Positions 17,866 to 25,913 of a stretch of DNA of 25,916 nt are shown here, one piece after another. This DNA comes from CAYOHP01 sp964403795 [NCBI: uncultured bacterium]. Its GTDB lineage: Bacteria > Muiribacteriota > UBA6191 > CAZXTJ01. The notes under the pieces were generated by a model. The model made no database searches and had not been told where the DNA came from. It saw only the letters and a list, made by a program, of their open reading frames with translations. The DNA is taken from assembly GCA_964403795.1 (NCBI GenBank), contig CAYOHP010000021.1, positions 48,376 through 74,291 of the forward strand, read 5' to 3'. Position 1 is the stretch's first letter. Each line of letters starts with the position of its first letter. The position numbers and the translations under genes are program-made.

Positions 17866-20478
17866 ATGGTGGCGGCTCGTCGCTCGCTCCTCTTGAAGGC
17901 CCTCGGACTCCTCCCCGGGGACGTCCCGGTGCTGGCGCGCCTGGGCGCCGCCAGCTTCGTGCTGAACGCCGGGGGCGAGCTGGCCTGGGGCGCGCTCATG
18001 GGCTGCTTCGTGGTCGAGGCCGGACCCGAGGCCATGCCGCGGATGTACGTGGCGGTGAGCGCCGGCTCGGCGGTGGCGTTCCTGGCCTTCGCCTTCCTGG
18101 TCGGGCGCGGCTCGACCCGCCGGTTGCTGGCCTGGATCCTGGCGGCCGCCTGCCTCTTCCTGGCGATCGCCGCGGTCCCGCTCCAGGGTTCCCCGGGCGC
18201 GGCCTTCGGCGCGCTGCTGGCCGCCTGGATCTACCAGGTGGTCTACGAGACCGAGTTCCCGGGCTGGGTCGGCGGTGTGCTGCCTCTCCAGGACGCCAAG
18301 CGCCTCCTCCCGGGAATCACAGCCGCGGCCGCCCTGGGGCGGGTGGCGGGAGCGCTGCTCGCGGCCGATCCGCTGGGCCTCGGTTCGATCTCCGCCCGCA
18401 TGGTGCTGGCGGCACTCCTGAGCCTGGCCACCGCACCGCTCCTGGTGGCCTTCCACCGCAGCCGTCCCCCGCCGGGCGAGCGCCTCCCGGAGCGGTCGAC
18501 ATCGCCCTCGGGCCTGGGCTCGACCTTCAGCTCGGTGGTCGCGAGTCCGCTCTTCTCCCGGCTCGCGATCGTGGCCTTCCTGGTCGGGGCCACCAGCGCC
18601 GCCAGCGATTACCCGCGCACGGTGATGGCGGCCCGCGCCTTCTCGACTCCCGAGGAGCTGGCATCCTTCTATGGCCACGTCAGTGCCCTCACCAACTCGC
18701 TGACCGTAGTGCTGCAGCTGCTCGGGACCGGTGTCCTGGTGCGACGGCTCGGGCTCGAAGCCACCCTGGCGATCCTGCCGCTGGCTGTGGGCACCGCCGC
18801 CCTGGCGGCCGCCGCCTCTCCCGGCTTCGTGCTGGCCGTGGTGATCCGGGCCGGGCAACTGCTGCTCTCCCGGTTCGCCCACGGCCCGGCCTGCCTGCTG
18901 CTCGTGAACGCGGCACCGACCTCCGAGGCACCCCGACTCCGGGCCGTCGCCTACGGACTCGCCACCACCTCCGGTCTGCTGACGGCCGGCGCGGTGCTGG
19001 CCCTGGCAGGCACCCCGCGTCTCGAAGCGGTCTACCTGGCCATGGCGGGATCCTGCGGGCTCGCCCTGCTCGCGGTCCGCGGGGTGACCGAGGCCTATCG
19101 CTCCTCCCTGGCCGACGAACTGCTCCGCCAGACCGCTCCGACCGGCGCCGGGACCGGGGAGGAGTCCTCGTCCTTGTCCGCCCTGGCCATGCAGGCGGCC
19201 ACCGGGTCGGGCGTCGCCCAGGTGCTCCTGGCGTCGGGGGATCCCCGCCTGATCGGGGCGGTGCGGCGCGCCCTGGTCGAGATGGGATCCGGCGACCTCG
19301 AGGTCGGGATCGCCTCGGCCCTGGAGACCGAGGGCGAGGATGCCTGCCTCTTCGCCCTGGAGCGACTGGCGGCCGCCCACCTCCCGGGTCCGGCCGCCCG
19401 GAGACTGGGAGAGGTCCTGATCGCCGGTAGCGATCCGGGCTCGCGGCGGCGGGCCCTGCGGGCCACCGGCGAACTCGGCGACCCGCGGAGTGCGGCGGCG
19501 CTGCTGGCTCGACTGGGGGATCCGGGTCTCCCGCCCGAGGAGCGCCCCGGGGTGGCCTCCGCCCTGCTCCGGGTGGCGATCGAGCCCGACCCCCTCGCCC
19601 GGGCGGTCACCAGCCTCCGGGGCGATCTCTCCCACCCGCGTGCCGCGGTACGCGCCCGCGCCATGGCGGCGGTGGGACGCCTGGGCCTCCCGGCCATGGT
19701 CCCGGCCCTGGCCTCCGGACTCTCCGATCCGGATCCGGAGGTGGCCGTCCAGGCGGCCCGGGCGCTCGGTCGTGCCCGGTGCCCGACCGCGGTCCCGGCG
19801 TTGGAGGCCTGCCTCGACCGCTCGCCCGCGGCAGCGCTCCGCCAGGAGGCGGTCGCCTCCCTGGCCCGGATCCGGGACGAGACGCTGGCTTCCATCGAGG
19901 CCATGCTCGACCTCTTCTCCGAGCGGGACCGACGTCGCCTGGGAAGGGCCCTCGAAGGGCTGGGGTCGGGAACCTCCGCGGTCCTCCTGGCGCGGGCCCT
20001 GGCGCTTCCGTTGCCGCGCCTTAGGGCCGCGGTGGTGGGCGCGCTGCGCGATCTGGTCGGGCGCGGCAGGATCGAGGCGGCCGCCGACTGGCTGCCTGCC
20101 CCCGGGCAGGTCGAGGTCGCCAGGCTGGTCGAGGCGGCCTGGAGCGCCGAGGAGGAGCACCGGACTCCTCTGGTGCGGGTCCTGGCGGAGCTCCCTTCCC
20201 GGACCGCGGAAGCCGCAGCCGCCCCGGCCCTGGCCCGCTGCCTGGGCGCCGACCTCGGAGCCATCGGGGACGCCCCGGTCGTGAGGGCCGAACGGGTGAG
20301 GCGGGCCCTCCACCTCCTGGACCGGGCAGGATCCCGGGACGAGAGCCTGGAGACCGCCTTCGAGCTGGCCCGGGGCGCCGACGGGCGCACCGCCTCGAGG
20401 GCCCGCGAACTCCTCGAGACCGGGATCCTCGATCCCTCGCTCCTGAGGCTCGTCCTCGCCGATCTGCCGCGGACCTGA
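17866..20478 (+). CDS. Npt1-like MFS membrane protein fused to HEAT-like repeats
   Basis: The first half (about 20-408) of this 870-residue protein has 10-12 hydrophobic segments of an MFS-type transporter. The central segment with SDYPRTVMAARAFSTPEELA and FYGHVSALTNSLTVVLQL resembles Npt1/Npt2-like members of the ATP/ADP translocase relatives. The second half (about 430-865) is a run of Ala/Leu-rich helix pairs with G-D-P and L-S-D-P turns, as in HEAT repeats, and is probably cytoplasmic. The substrate cannot be predicted; nucleotide exchange is not implied, since many such fusions lack known transport. The HEAT part could dock a partner or gate the transporter. It is divergent from the protease gene across a 68-bp gap, and its last codons face the vWA gene. 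Confidence 0.85.
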   Translation: MVAARRSLLLKALGLLPGDVPVLARLGAASFVLNAGGELAWGALMGCFVVEAGPEAMPRMYVAVSAGSAVAFLAFAFLVGRGSTRRLLAWILAAACLFLAIAAVPLQGSPGAAFGALLAAWIYQVVYETEFPGWVGGVLPLQDAKRLLPGITAAAALGRVAGALLAADPLGLGSISARMVLAALLSLATAPLLVAFHRSRPPPGERLPERSTSPSGLGSTFSSVVASPLFSRLAIVAFLVGATSAASDYPRTVMAARAFSTPEELASFYGHVSALTNSLTVVLQLLGTGVLVRRLGLEATLAILPLAVGTAALAAAASPGFVLAVVIRAGQLLLSRFAHGPACLLLVNAAPTSEAPRLRAVAYGLATTSGLLTAGAVLALAGTPRLEAVYLAMAGSCGLALLAVRGVTEAYRSSLADELLRQTAPTGAGTGEESSSLSALAMQAATGSGVAQVLLASGDPRLIGAVRRALVEMGSGDLEVGIASALETEGEDACLFALERLAAAHLPGPAARRLGEVLIAGSDPGSRRRALRATGELGDPRSAAALLARLGDPGLPPEERPGVASALLRVAIEPDPLARAVTSLRGDLSHPRAAVRARAMAAVGRLGLPAMVPALASGLSDPDPEVAVQAARALGRARCPTAVPALEACLDRSPAAALRQEAVASLARIRDETLASIEAMLDLFSERDRRRLGRALEGLGSGTSAVLLARALALPLPRLRAAVVGALRDLVGRGRIEAAADWLPAPGQVEVARLVEAAWSAEEEHRTPLVRVLAELPSRTAEAAAAPALARCLGADLGAIGDAPVVRAERVRRALHLLDRAGSRDESLETAFELARGADGRTASRARELLETGILDPSLLRLVLADLPRT

Positions 20479-20502
20479 GCGACCCGGACCGGACCGGGGA
20501 GG

Positions 20503-22647
20503 TCAATCCACCCCGGCGCGCATCGACTCGGTGCGGATCCTCCGGGCCGAGAACTCCAGGTCCTCGACGTAGATCGGGATCCGGAGGCGGGTCTGGTTCC
20601 CGGCCCCGTCCTGGGCCAGCACGCACAGCGTCCGGAGCGAGGGGGGATCGTCCGGATCGGAGCCGAGCACGGCCCGATCGGGATAGGTGTACCCGAGCTG
20701 GGAGAGGAACTCGATCCCCTGGTTGCGATCGCGGGGATCGCCGGGCGCCTCGATCCACCAGGTGATCCCGGCCACCCTGAGCGAGGTCTCGAGTTCGCGC
20801 CGGGGGCGGTGCGGGAGGAAGGGCAGAGGCGGAGAGTCCCCGGGATCCGGGAGGTCGTGGCGGTCGGGATCGGCGTACAGGGGCTCTCCCTGGGAGCCCT
20901 GGGCCGCGGGCGAGAAGACGTCGCGATCGGCGGGGTGGAGCGACTCGGAGAGACCCTCGTGGTTGTCGAGCGCCACCACTTCGAGGCGGGCCCGGGCCCC
21001 TGCCCAGAGCAGGATCCAGGGCGAGTCCCGGGTCTGTCCGGCGGAGAGGTCCGGGGTCCAGGTCGGCGACTCGGCGACGAAACCCCGGGAAGGGCTCCCC
21101 GGCTCGACCACCTCGGCCGCCACCCGGGCCGTCTTGGCGCCGGGGCCCGGGATCCGGACCCGCTCGTCGTCGGCCTCCCCTTCCGGCACCAGGGCCGGGT
21201 CCTGGTCGGGGGCGGCCTCCAGGATCCGCACCATCTGGGGAGGCGTCCCGTCCTGGTTGAAGACCCGGACCCGGACCACGGGTGGAGTGCGGTCCTGGAC
21301 CGAGAGCCGACCTGCGGCCGCCACGTTGCGACTGCCCTGCGCGCCCGGCGCCGGCTTCACCGAAACCCGGAACCGCTGGGTGGGAGCCACCGTGTCGTCG
21401 AGGTTCATCGCCTCGGTGGGGACCCGGAGCAGCGCATCGGGCACCTTCACCAGGAAGCCGGACCACATCCCGGGCGGCCGGCCGGTGCCGGGAGGCTGGG
21501 GTGGCGGCATCCCGGCGGCACCCGGGGGCGGCGGAGGAGGTGCTCCCTTGCCGCCCGGCATCGGGGGCTCAGGCACCAGGAACCAGTCGGTCTCCGCCAC
21601 CGGGACCACGACCTGCCTCTCGGGTCGGTCCGGACGTCCCCGCGCCGCCCATTCGCTGGCGTCGCGTTCCTGGAGCGTGAAGGTCGCCTCCAGCACCGGC
21701 GGGGGCGAGGGATCCTCGGGGGCCGCCACCCGGTCGGTGACCGGGAAGAAGAGGACCAGGTTCCGGGAGTCCTCGGGGAGCACGAACGGCAGCGCATACG
21801 GGGCCTCGCCGCGGCTACCCGAGATCCGGATGACCACGGTGGCGGTCTCGTTCACGACGTCGGTGTGGGGAGATCGGTAGCTGAGGCAGTACGTCTTCCG
21901 GGCCCCGTCGATCACCGCCCCGAGCGCCCCCTCCACGTTCTGGTCCACCCCGGGCACGAAGAAGCCTCCGGTCCTCCGGGCCACCCGCCGCATCGGCCAC
22001 TCGAACACGTCGCCGTACCCCATGGTCACGACCATGGAGCCGGAGGACAGGGCCGCCTGGCGGATCCTCCGCATCTGGGGGCGGATCGGCTCGTCGGCGG
22101 TGTCCTCGCCGTCGGAGAGCAGCGCCAGCACCTTGACCGGTCCCTCGCCGTCGGGGCCGGTGGGAGCCGGAGGGCGGTACCCGGCCAGCCGCTCCATCTC
22201 GTCGGCGGTGCTCTTCCAGATCGGGCTGCCCCCGCTCACCGCCAGGTTCGCCGACTCGGCGGCCAGCTTGGCGAGGTCGTCGGTGAAGCCGGTCTCGGGG
22301 AAGCCCGAGGAGTCGACCTGACCCACCACGATCCGGTAGGGACCTCCGGGGCCGGGGCCGGGGCCCGGACCGCCGGGACCGCCGGAGGGCAGGCCGGGAG
22401 CACCGGGACCGCCGGGTGCACCGGGAAGCGGTCCGTTCCCCGAGGGCAGACCGGCGGCTCCCGCTGCGCCGGTGGGAGGGAAGCTGGTGGCCGTCCCCAC
22501 CGCTCCCACCCCCCCTGCCGGGGGAAGCCCGCCGGCCGGTCCGAGCACGCCGGAGACCGACGGGGTCTGGGCCGAGGCCGAGGTCCAGGTCCAGGCCGCG
22601 GCCAGGAACAGGCCTCGGACCCGGAACCCGGTGGAGCGGAGCGGCAC
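20503..22647 (-). CDS. Exported vWA-like protein with Gly/Pro-rich N-terminal stretch
   Basis: The 714-residue protein has a signal peptide (about 1-26), a Gly/Pro-rich collagen-like stretch (about 30-102), a partial von Willebrand A-like region (about 104-280), and beta-rich C-terminal domains with Pro-rich loops. The vWA part shows GGSPIWKS (138-145), LLSDGEDT (176-183) and a YCLSYRSP strand (253-260) like 'VWFA-related' proteins. The first metal-site motif DxSxS and its strand are missing, so classic metal-dependent adhesion is doubtful. The GTG at 22647 is preferred to the ATG at 22740 because GGGAGA lies eight bases upstream and the signal peptide begins there. It lies 259 bases downstream of the lipoprotein gene and could be co-transcribed with it. 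It is probably an envelope or surface binding protein. Confidence 0.8.
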   Translation of the reverse strand: MPLRSTGFRVRGLFLAAAWTWTSASAQTPSVSGVLGPAGGLPPAGGVGAVGTATSFPPTGAAGAAGLPSGNGPLPGAPGGPGAPGLPSGGPGGPGPGPGPGGPYRIVVGQVDSSGFPETGFTDDLAKLAAESANLAVSGGSPIWKSTADEMERLAGYRPPAPTGPDGEGPVKVLALLSDGEDTADEPIRPQMRRIRQAALSSGSMVVTMGYGDVFEWPMRRVARRTGGFFVPGVDQNVEGALGAVIDGARKTYCLSYRSPHTDVVNETATVVIRISGSRGEAPYALPFVLPEDSRNLVLFFPVTDRVAAPEDPSPPPVLEATFTLQERDASEWAARGRPDRPERQVVVPVAETDWFLVPEPPMPGGKGAPPPPPPGAAGMPPPQPPGTGRPPGMWSGFLVKVPDALLRVPTEAMNLDDTVAPTQRFRVSVKPAPGAQGSRNVAAAGRLSVQDRTPPVVRVRVFNQDGTPPQMVRILEAAPDQDPALVPEGEADDERVRIPGPGAKTARVAAEVVEPGSPSRGFVAESPTWTPDLSAGQTRDSPWILLWAGARARLEVVALDNHEGLSESLHPADRDVFSPAAQGSQGEPLYADPDRHDLPDPGDSPPLPFLPHRPRRELETSLRVAGITWWIEAPGDPRDRNQGIEFLSQLGYTYPDRAVLGSDPDDPPSLRTLCVLAQDGAGNQTRLRIPIYVEDLEFSARRIRTESMRAGVD
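22340..22440. repeat. Gly/Pro-coding low-complexity stretch
   Basis: Short overlapping units of ccggggcc and ccgggaccg type run through this stretch and code on the minus strand for Gly-Pro-rich sequence between the signal peptide and the vWA-like part. It is the kind of sequence that changes length by slippage. Borders are approximate. Confidence 0.5.
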
Positions 22648-22906
22648 GGATGGATCTCCCGTCGCTTCCCGCCGACGCAACTCGGGGGCCAAGTGCCTCG
22701 CCGAGCCTCCAGGCCCGGGAGCCGACGCCCTCGTCGCCACCCAGGAGGCAGCCAGGACGCCGACTCCCGGCCTTCCCCTCGCCGCGGACCGGTCGAGCGA
22801 AAGAGACCCTGGCGCGGCCGTCTCGCCAGGATCGGGAGTCGCAAGGGTTCCCGCCGAGAGGCGTGAGGGACAGGCGAGACCCGGGAGGTCCCCCCGGTCC
22901 CCGGGC
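22648..22906. other. 259-bp gap without TA dinucleotides, with nested inverted repeats
   Basis: No credible gene lies here. Between the GTG at 22647 and the stop at 22907 there is no TA on either strand, so the TAnnnT hexamers seen elsewhere are absent. Perfect inverted repeats are present: 22761-22769 with 22834-22842 (nine bases), 22809-22815 with 22825-22831 (seven bases, nine-base loop), and 22821-22828 with 22873-22880 (eight bases). The second and third share bases and exclude each other. The region would be the leader or intercistronic RNA of the vWA gene. High GC makes chance repeats common, so function is uncertain. Confidence 0.4.
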
Positions 22907-23824
22907 CTACTCGAGCACCCAGGCCGCCAGGTACTTGGCGTAGGTGCCGAGGATCCCGTCCTTGGTCAGGTCGAAGAGCACGCTCGGCTTGTAGCCGGGG
23001 TAGTCGTCCTTGCCCATGATCAGGACCTTCCGGGTGGAACCGTCCGGGAGGGTCGCCACCGCGCTCACCAGGTAGGGCGCCGGGACCAGGTCGTTCAGGT
23101 CGGGGGTCTTGCCCGCATCCTTGCGATAGACCCGCTCCAGGGTCACCGGCGCCACGGTCGACCCGTCGATGGCCGGCGCCTGGGGAACCAGGGTGAAGAC
23201 CAGCCTGGTCCCGTCGGGGATCGGATCGGGGACCTTCTTCACGTCGTTGCGGTACCCGTCGGGCCGCATCCCGATGTTCATCCCGTACCAGTGGGTGTGG
23301 TTGTCGGGGTTCTTCCCGTCCCCTTCGCCGTAGGGGGTCACCCCGGTCACCCGCCACACGAAGTCCTGGCTGATCCCCTCCCCGGAATCCCTTTCCTTGT
23401 TCCAGAGGCGGCCCACCGGCTCGAGCGGGAGCGTGAACTCGGCTCCCCGGTAGCGCACCCGGATCCGACCGATCTCGAACCGGTAGCTCCCCGGCACCAG
23501 CTTCTGGCGCCAGGTCCCGTCCTCCTTCACGGCCGGGGTGTAGCGCACCTTCTCGCCGGCCTCGCTCACTCCATGGAGGAGGATCGAGACATCCTGGATG
23601 TCCCCGGAGAGCGGGCTGCCGTCTCCCTTGGTGACCCGGCCGGAGGCGAACCCGGCCTGGGCCGCGATCGCGACCGGTGCGGCTCCCGCCGGCGCGGGCC
23701 CCGGGGCGGCAGCGCTCCCGGTGGCTTCGCCGCACCCCGCGATCCCGAGGGCTCCGACCAGGAGGGCTCCCGTCCAGAGGCCCAGACCCGTTCCCTTGCC
23801 TAGCCCCGCACGCGCTCCCGGCAC
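22907..23824 (-). CDS. Lipoprotein with carboxypeptidase-regulatory-like beta domain
   Basis: The 305-residue protein has a signal peptide ending in a good lipobox, IAGC with C31, followed by an Ala/Pro linker (about 33-58). An Ig-like domain (about 59-125) opens GRVTKGDGSPL and contains LVPGSYRFEIG, like carboxypeptidase regulatory domains. Residues 126-305 form a beta-rich region I do not recognise; it includes NHTHWYGMNIGMRPDGYRND and ends in an aromatic helix. There are no catalytic motifs. It is probably anchored to the outer membrane facing the periplasm or surface. The GTG start at 23824 has GAAGAGGA about eight bases upstream. It is followed by the vWA-like gene on the same strand, possibly in one transcript. 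Confidence 0.8.
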   Translation of the reverse strand: MPGARAGLGKGTGLGLWTGALLVGALGIAGCGEATGSAAAPGPAPAGAAPVAIAAQAGFASGRVTKGDGSPLSGDIQDVSILLHGVSEAGEKVRYTPAVKEDGTWRQKLVPGSYRFEIGRIRVRYRGAEFTLPLEPVGRLWNKERDSGEGISQDFVWRVTGVTPYGEGDGKNPDNHTHWYGMNIGMRPDGYRNDVKKVPDPIPDGTRLVFTLVPQAPAIDGSTVAPVTLERVYRKDAGKTPDLNDLVPAPYLVSAVATLPDGSTRKVLIMGKDDYPGYKPSVLFDLTKDGILGTYAKYLAAWVLE

Positions 23825-23854
23825 GGATGCCGTCCTCTTCTCCCCGCCGCCTCC

Positions 23855-23860
23855 ACGCTA
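23855..23860 (-). promoter_or_regulatory. Possible -10 hexamer for the lipoprotein gene
   Basis: The minus-strand hexamer TAGCGT ends 30 bases before the GTG at 23824. It fits the TAnnnT form repeated in this window; no -35 is evident. Confidence 0.3.
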
Positions 23861-23946
23861 GGAGCCCGGGTCCATCCGGGTCAATCCGACCGCGCTCCAC
23901 GTGCCAGGTTGACCAGGAACACCTGAGCGACGACCGGGAATCCGCT

Positions 23947-23977
23947 CCCGGAGCCGATCGCACTACCTGGCTCCGGG
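23947..23977 (+). repeat. Perfect 9-bp hairpin upstream of the permuted-papain-like gene
   Basis: cccggagcc and ggctccggg flank a 13-base loop. The structure ends 30 bases before the ATG at 24008, just ahead of the ribosome binding site GGAGG (23996-24000). It could be part of the leader RNA or an operator-like site, or be chance in GC-rich DNA. Confidence 0.35.
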
Positions 23978-24007
23978 CTTGCGTGGACCCTCCCCGGAGG
24001 CACGAGC

Positions 24008-25165
24008 ATGACGATGCGAATCGGGTTCCTGGCCCTGGCCCTCTCGATCTCCTGGCTGGTGGCGCCCCCGGGACGGGCGGCCGGGAGCGACTCGTCGATC
24101 CTGGGGATGGGCGACGCCGACGCCCTCGCGGATCCGGGAGCGTCGGCCCGCGGGGCCGAAACCTCGGGCCGGGTCACCGCCGCCGCGCCGCCTCCCACCG
24201 ATCCCCTCCAGCGGCTCCCCGATCACGACGACGAGCTCACCCTCTACACCCTGCCGGCGGTCGGCGAGCTCGACTGGGAGTCCCCGGCCTCGCTCCTGGC
24301 CACCGCCCTGAAGAACGTGTTCAAGCCGGCCGCAGGCGGCTACAAGCGGCGGATCGGGCACATGTTCGTCCACCTGAAGACCCGTACCTACGGGCGGGAC
24401 GAGTGGGTCGGGATGACCACCGCCGACGACGGGGAAGCGGTACGCCTGGTCGAGGACAAGAGGTACGGGCTGGGAGTCCTCACCGCCGACCAGCTCGGCA
24501 AGCTCGACGATCCGGCCAGGCTGAAGCAGGAACTCGCCTTCCGGGAGACCACCGGGGAGTTCGCCTTCCTCCGGATCCTCCTCTCGAAGCCCCTGGCCAA
24601 GCGCCTGGTCGACTACCTGGACGGGATCAAGCAGCGGGGAGCCGACCTCCACTACGGCGGGGCCAACCGTCCCCGCCACGGCGAGGGTGGAGGCTGCGCC
24701 CCGTTCGCGGTCAGCTTCCTGGCGGTGGCCGGCTTGATCGAGCGCGAATACCTGGTCGACGCCCCGGGGCAGAAGGCCTGGAAGTTCGAGGTCGGGATCC
24801 CGCCCGAGTACTTCGGGGGTCCTCTCTCGGGTCGCCGGGTCGACAAGTTCGAGGTCGCCTTCGGGCGCCACGGCTGGCTGAAGCCCGAGGATCCCAGGGC
24901 GATCCGCCACATCGTCTGGGAGCCGACCCGGATCACCAAGTGGATCCACGCCCAGTACGACCGCGAGATGCGCTCCCCCAGCCGCAAGTGGCGCTTCGAG
25001 CTGCGGGACCGGGCCAAGGGCCTGGGGCTCGACGCCCGCAACCGCCAGCCGCCCCGGGGACCCATCTTCCTCGGAACTCCCTCGGGGGGACCCGACCACC
25101 CTTTCGGTCGCCAGAGCGGCGAATACCACCAGCATCCCACCGGACCAGAGGCCCGGCCGCAGTGA
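24008..25165 (+). CDS. Exported protein with features of a circularly permuted papain-like enzyme
   Basis: The 385-residue protein has a signal peptide (about 1-25), a low-complexity linker to about 65, and a central domain (about 70-290). Residues 117-122 read GHMFVH, and residues 216-238 run from YGGANRPRHGEGGGC into a hydrophobic helix with C230 at its start. A His on a strand before a Cys at the head of a helix is the order seen in circularly permuted NlpC/P60-like folds (LRAT/YiiX-like relatives), with H118 and C230 as candidate catalytic residues. Such enzymes cleave peptide, amide or ester bonds. The C-terminal tail is Pro/Gly-rich. The ATG has GGAGG seven bases upstream. The fold assignment is my inference; the family has no name I can recall. 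Confidence 0.75.
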   Translation: MTMRIGFLALALSISWLVAPPGRAAGSDSSILGMGDADALADPGASARGAETSGRVTAAAPPPTDPLQRLPDHDDELTLYTLPAVGELDWESPASLLATALKNVFKPAAGGYKRRIGHMFVHLKTRTYGRDEWVGMTTADDGEAVRLVEDKRYGLGVLTADQLGKLDDPARLKQELAFRETTGEFAFLRILLSKPLAKRLVDYLDGIKQRGADLHYGGANRPRHGEGGGCAPFAVSFLAVAGLIEREYLVDAPGQKAWKFEVGIPPEYFGGPLSGRRVDKFEVAFGRHGWLKPEDPRAIRHIVWEPTRITKWIHAQYDREMRSPSRKWRFELRDRAKGLGLDARNRQPPRGPIFLGTPSGGPDHPFGRQSGEYHQHPTGPEARPQ

Positions 25166-25187
25166 GGTGGGTCGCCCGCCGGCCCTG

Positions 25188-25913
25188 CTACCGGTTGGCG
25201 TTCAGCCAGGCGGCGAGCTGGGCGGCCTGCATCGCTCCCGTCTGCTTCGCCTTCACGGTCCCGTCGGGGTTCAGGATGACCATGTAGGGGACGGTGCCCG
25301 AGAACCCGATCCCGGCTGCCGACTGGGACGGGAAGGCGGCCTTCACCTGGGCATCGACCTCGGGGGTCAGGTTCTGGCTGGAGGACTCGAGCACCACCGG
25401 CACGAAGGCCGCGGAGGCAGCGATCACCGCCGGATCGGGGAAGGCGGTCTGCGCCATGGTCTTGCATGGACCGCACCAGGTGGCCGAGATCCGGAACCAG
25501 ATCTTCTTGTTGCCCGAGGCCGCCTGGGTCTTGCCGGAGGCGAGGTTCGTGCCCCAGGAGACCGCGGTCGGGACCGGATTGCCGGCCGCACCCTGGTCGG
25601 TCCCGGGAAGTCCCGTCCCTGCCGTGGCCCCCGGTGTCGTGGGACCGACCCCGGTCGGAGTCAGGAATCCGGGTTGGTTGGACCCGGGAAGGCCGGGAGG
25701 TGCGCTGGTCAGCGGCGAACCGGGAACCCCGGTCGTGGTCCCGAGACCGGGGATCGAGCCTCCACCGAGGCCTCCCGGCAGTCCTCCGCCTCCCAGCCCT
25801 CCCGGCAGACCGCCGCCCGAGAGCCCGGGGATTCCACCCTGGCCCCCCAGGGCGCCTCCCAGCAGGGCCTGGATCAGCCTGCAACCGGGAAGGAACGTCA
25901 GGCTCATGGCCAT
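25188..25913 (-). CDS. Thioredoxin-like protein on a Gly/Pro-rich stalk, probably a lipoprotein, 5' end cut
   Basis: The visible 241 residues begin with a hydrophobic run ending FLPGC (C11), like the end of a lipoprotein signal peptide. The frame is open to the window edge and the hydrophobic part looks too short, so the true start is probably outside. Residues 19-112 form a Gly/Pro/Leu-rich stretch with a nine-residue repeat. The thioredoxin-like domain (about 118-241) has WCGPCK (146-151) with C147 and C150, and the cis-proline loop TVPYMV (207-212). It should act as a thiol-disulfide oxidoreductase or reductase outside the cytoplasm, perhaps on exported Cys-containing proteins. It is convergent with the permuted-papain-like gene, 22 bases apart. 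Confidence 0.85.
   Translation of the reverse strand: MAMSLTFLPGCRLIQALLGGALGGQGGIPGLSGGGLPGGLGGGGLPGGLGGGSIPGLGTTTGVPGSPLTSAPPGLPGSNQPGFLTPTGVGPTTPGATAGTGLPGTDQGAAGNPVPTAVSWGTNLASGKTQAASGNKKIWFRISATWCGPCKTMAQTAFPDPAVIAASAAFVPVVLESSSQNLTPEVDAQVKAAFPSQSAAGIGFSGTVPYMVILNPDGTVKAKQTGAMQAAQLAAWLNANR
25764..25817. repeat. 27-bp tandem repeat coding GGGLPGGLG
   Basis: Two nearly identical 27-bp units code on the minus strand for GGGLPGGLG repeated twice, with a third degenerate copy after them. They lie in the stalk of the thioredoxin-like protein and keep the frame if copies are gained or lost. Confidence 0.6.

Noticed and set aside
17269-20313. A 1014-codon minus-strand frame running through the MFS-HEAT gene into the protease gene
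   Set aside because: Low-complexity product lacking motifs, antisense to a well-supported transporter gene, and in a shifted frame within the protease gene.
20479-20502. Bidirectional terminator between the transporter and vWA genes
   Set aside because: Only a five-base stem (cccgg/ccggg) can form and there is no T-tract.
22648-22740. ATG at 22740 as start of the vWA-like protein
   Set aside because: It would place about 31 charged residues before the signal peptide. The GTG at 22647 begins the signal peptide and has GGGAGA upstream.
22847-22852. GGAACC on the minus strand as the -35 of an ECF-sigma promoter for the vWA gene
   Set aside because: No matching -10 element at the right distance; a six-base match alone is expected by chance.
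22880-22905. Terminator stem cccggg/cccggg after the lipoprotein gene
   Set aside because: Six-base self-complementary arms are common in this GC-rich sequence, and there is no T-tract.
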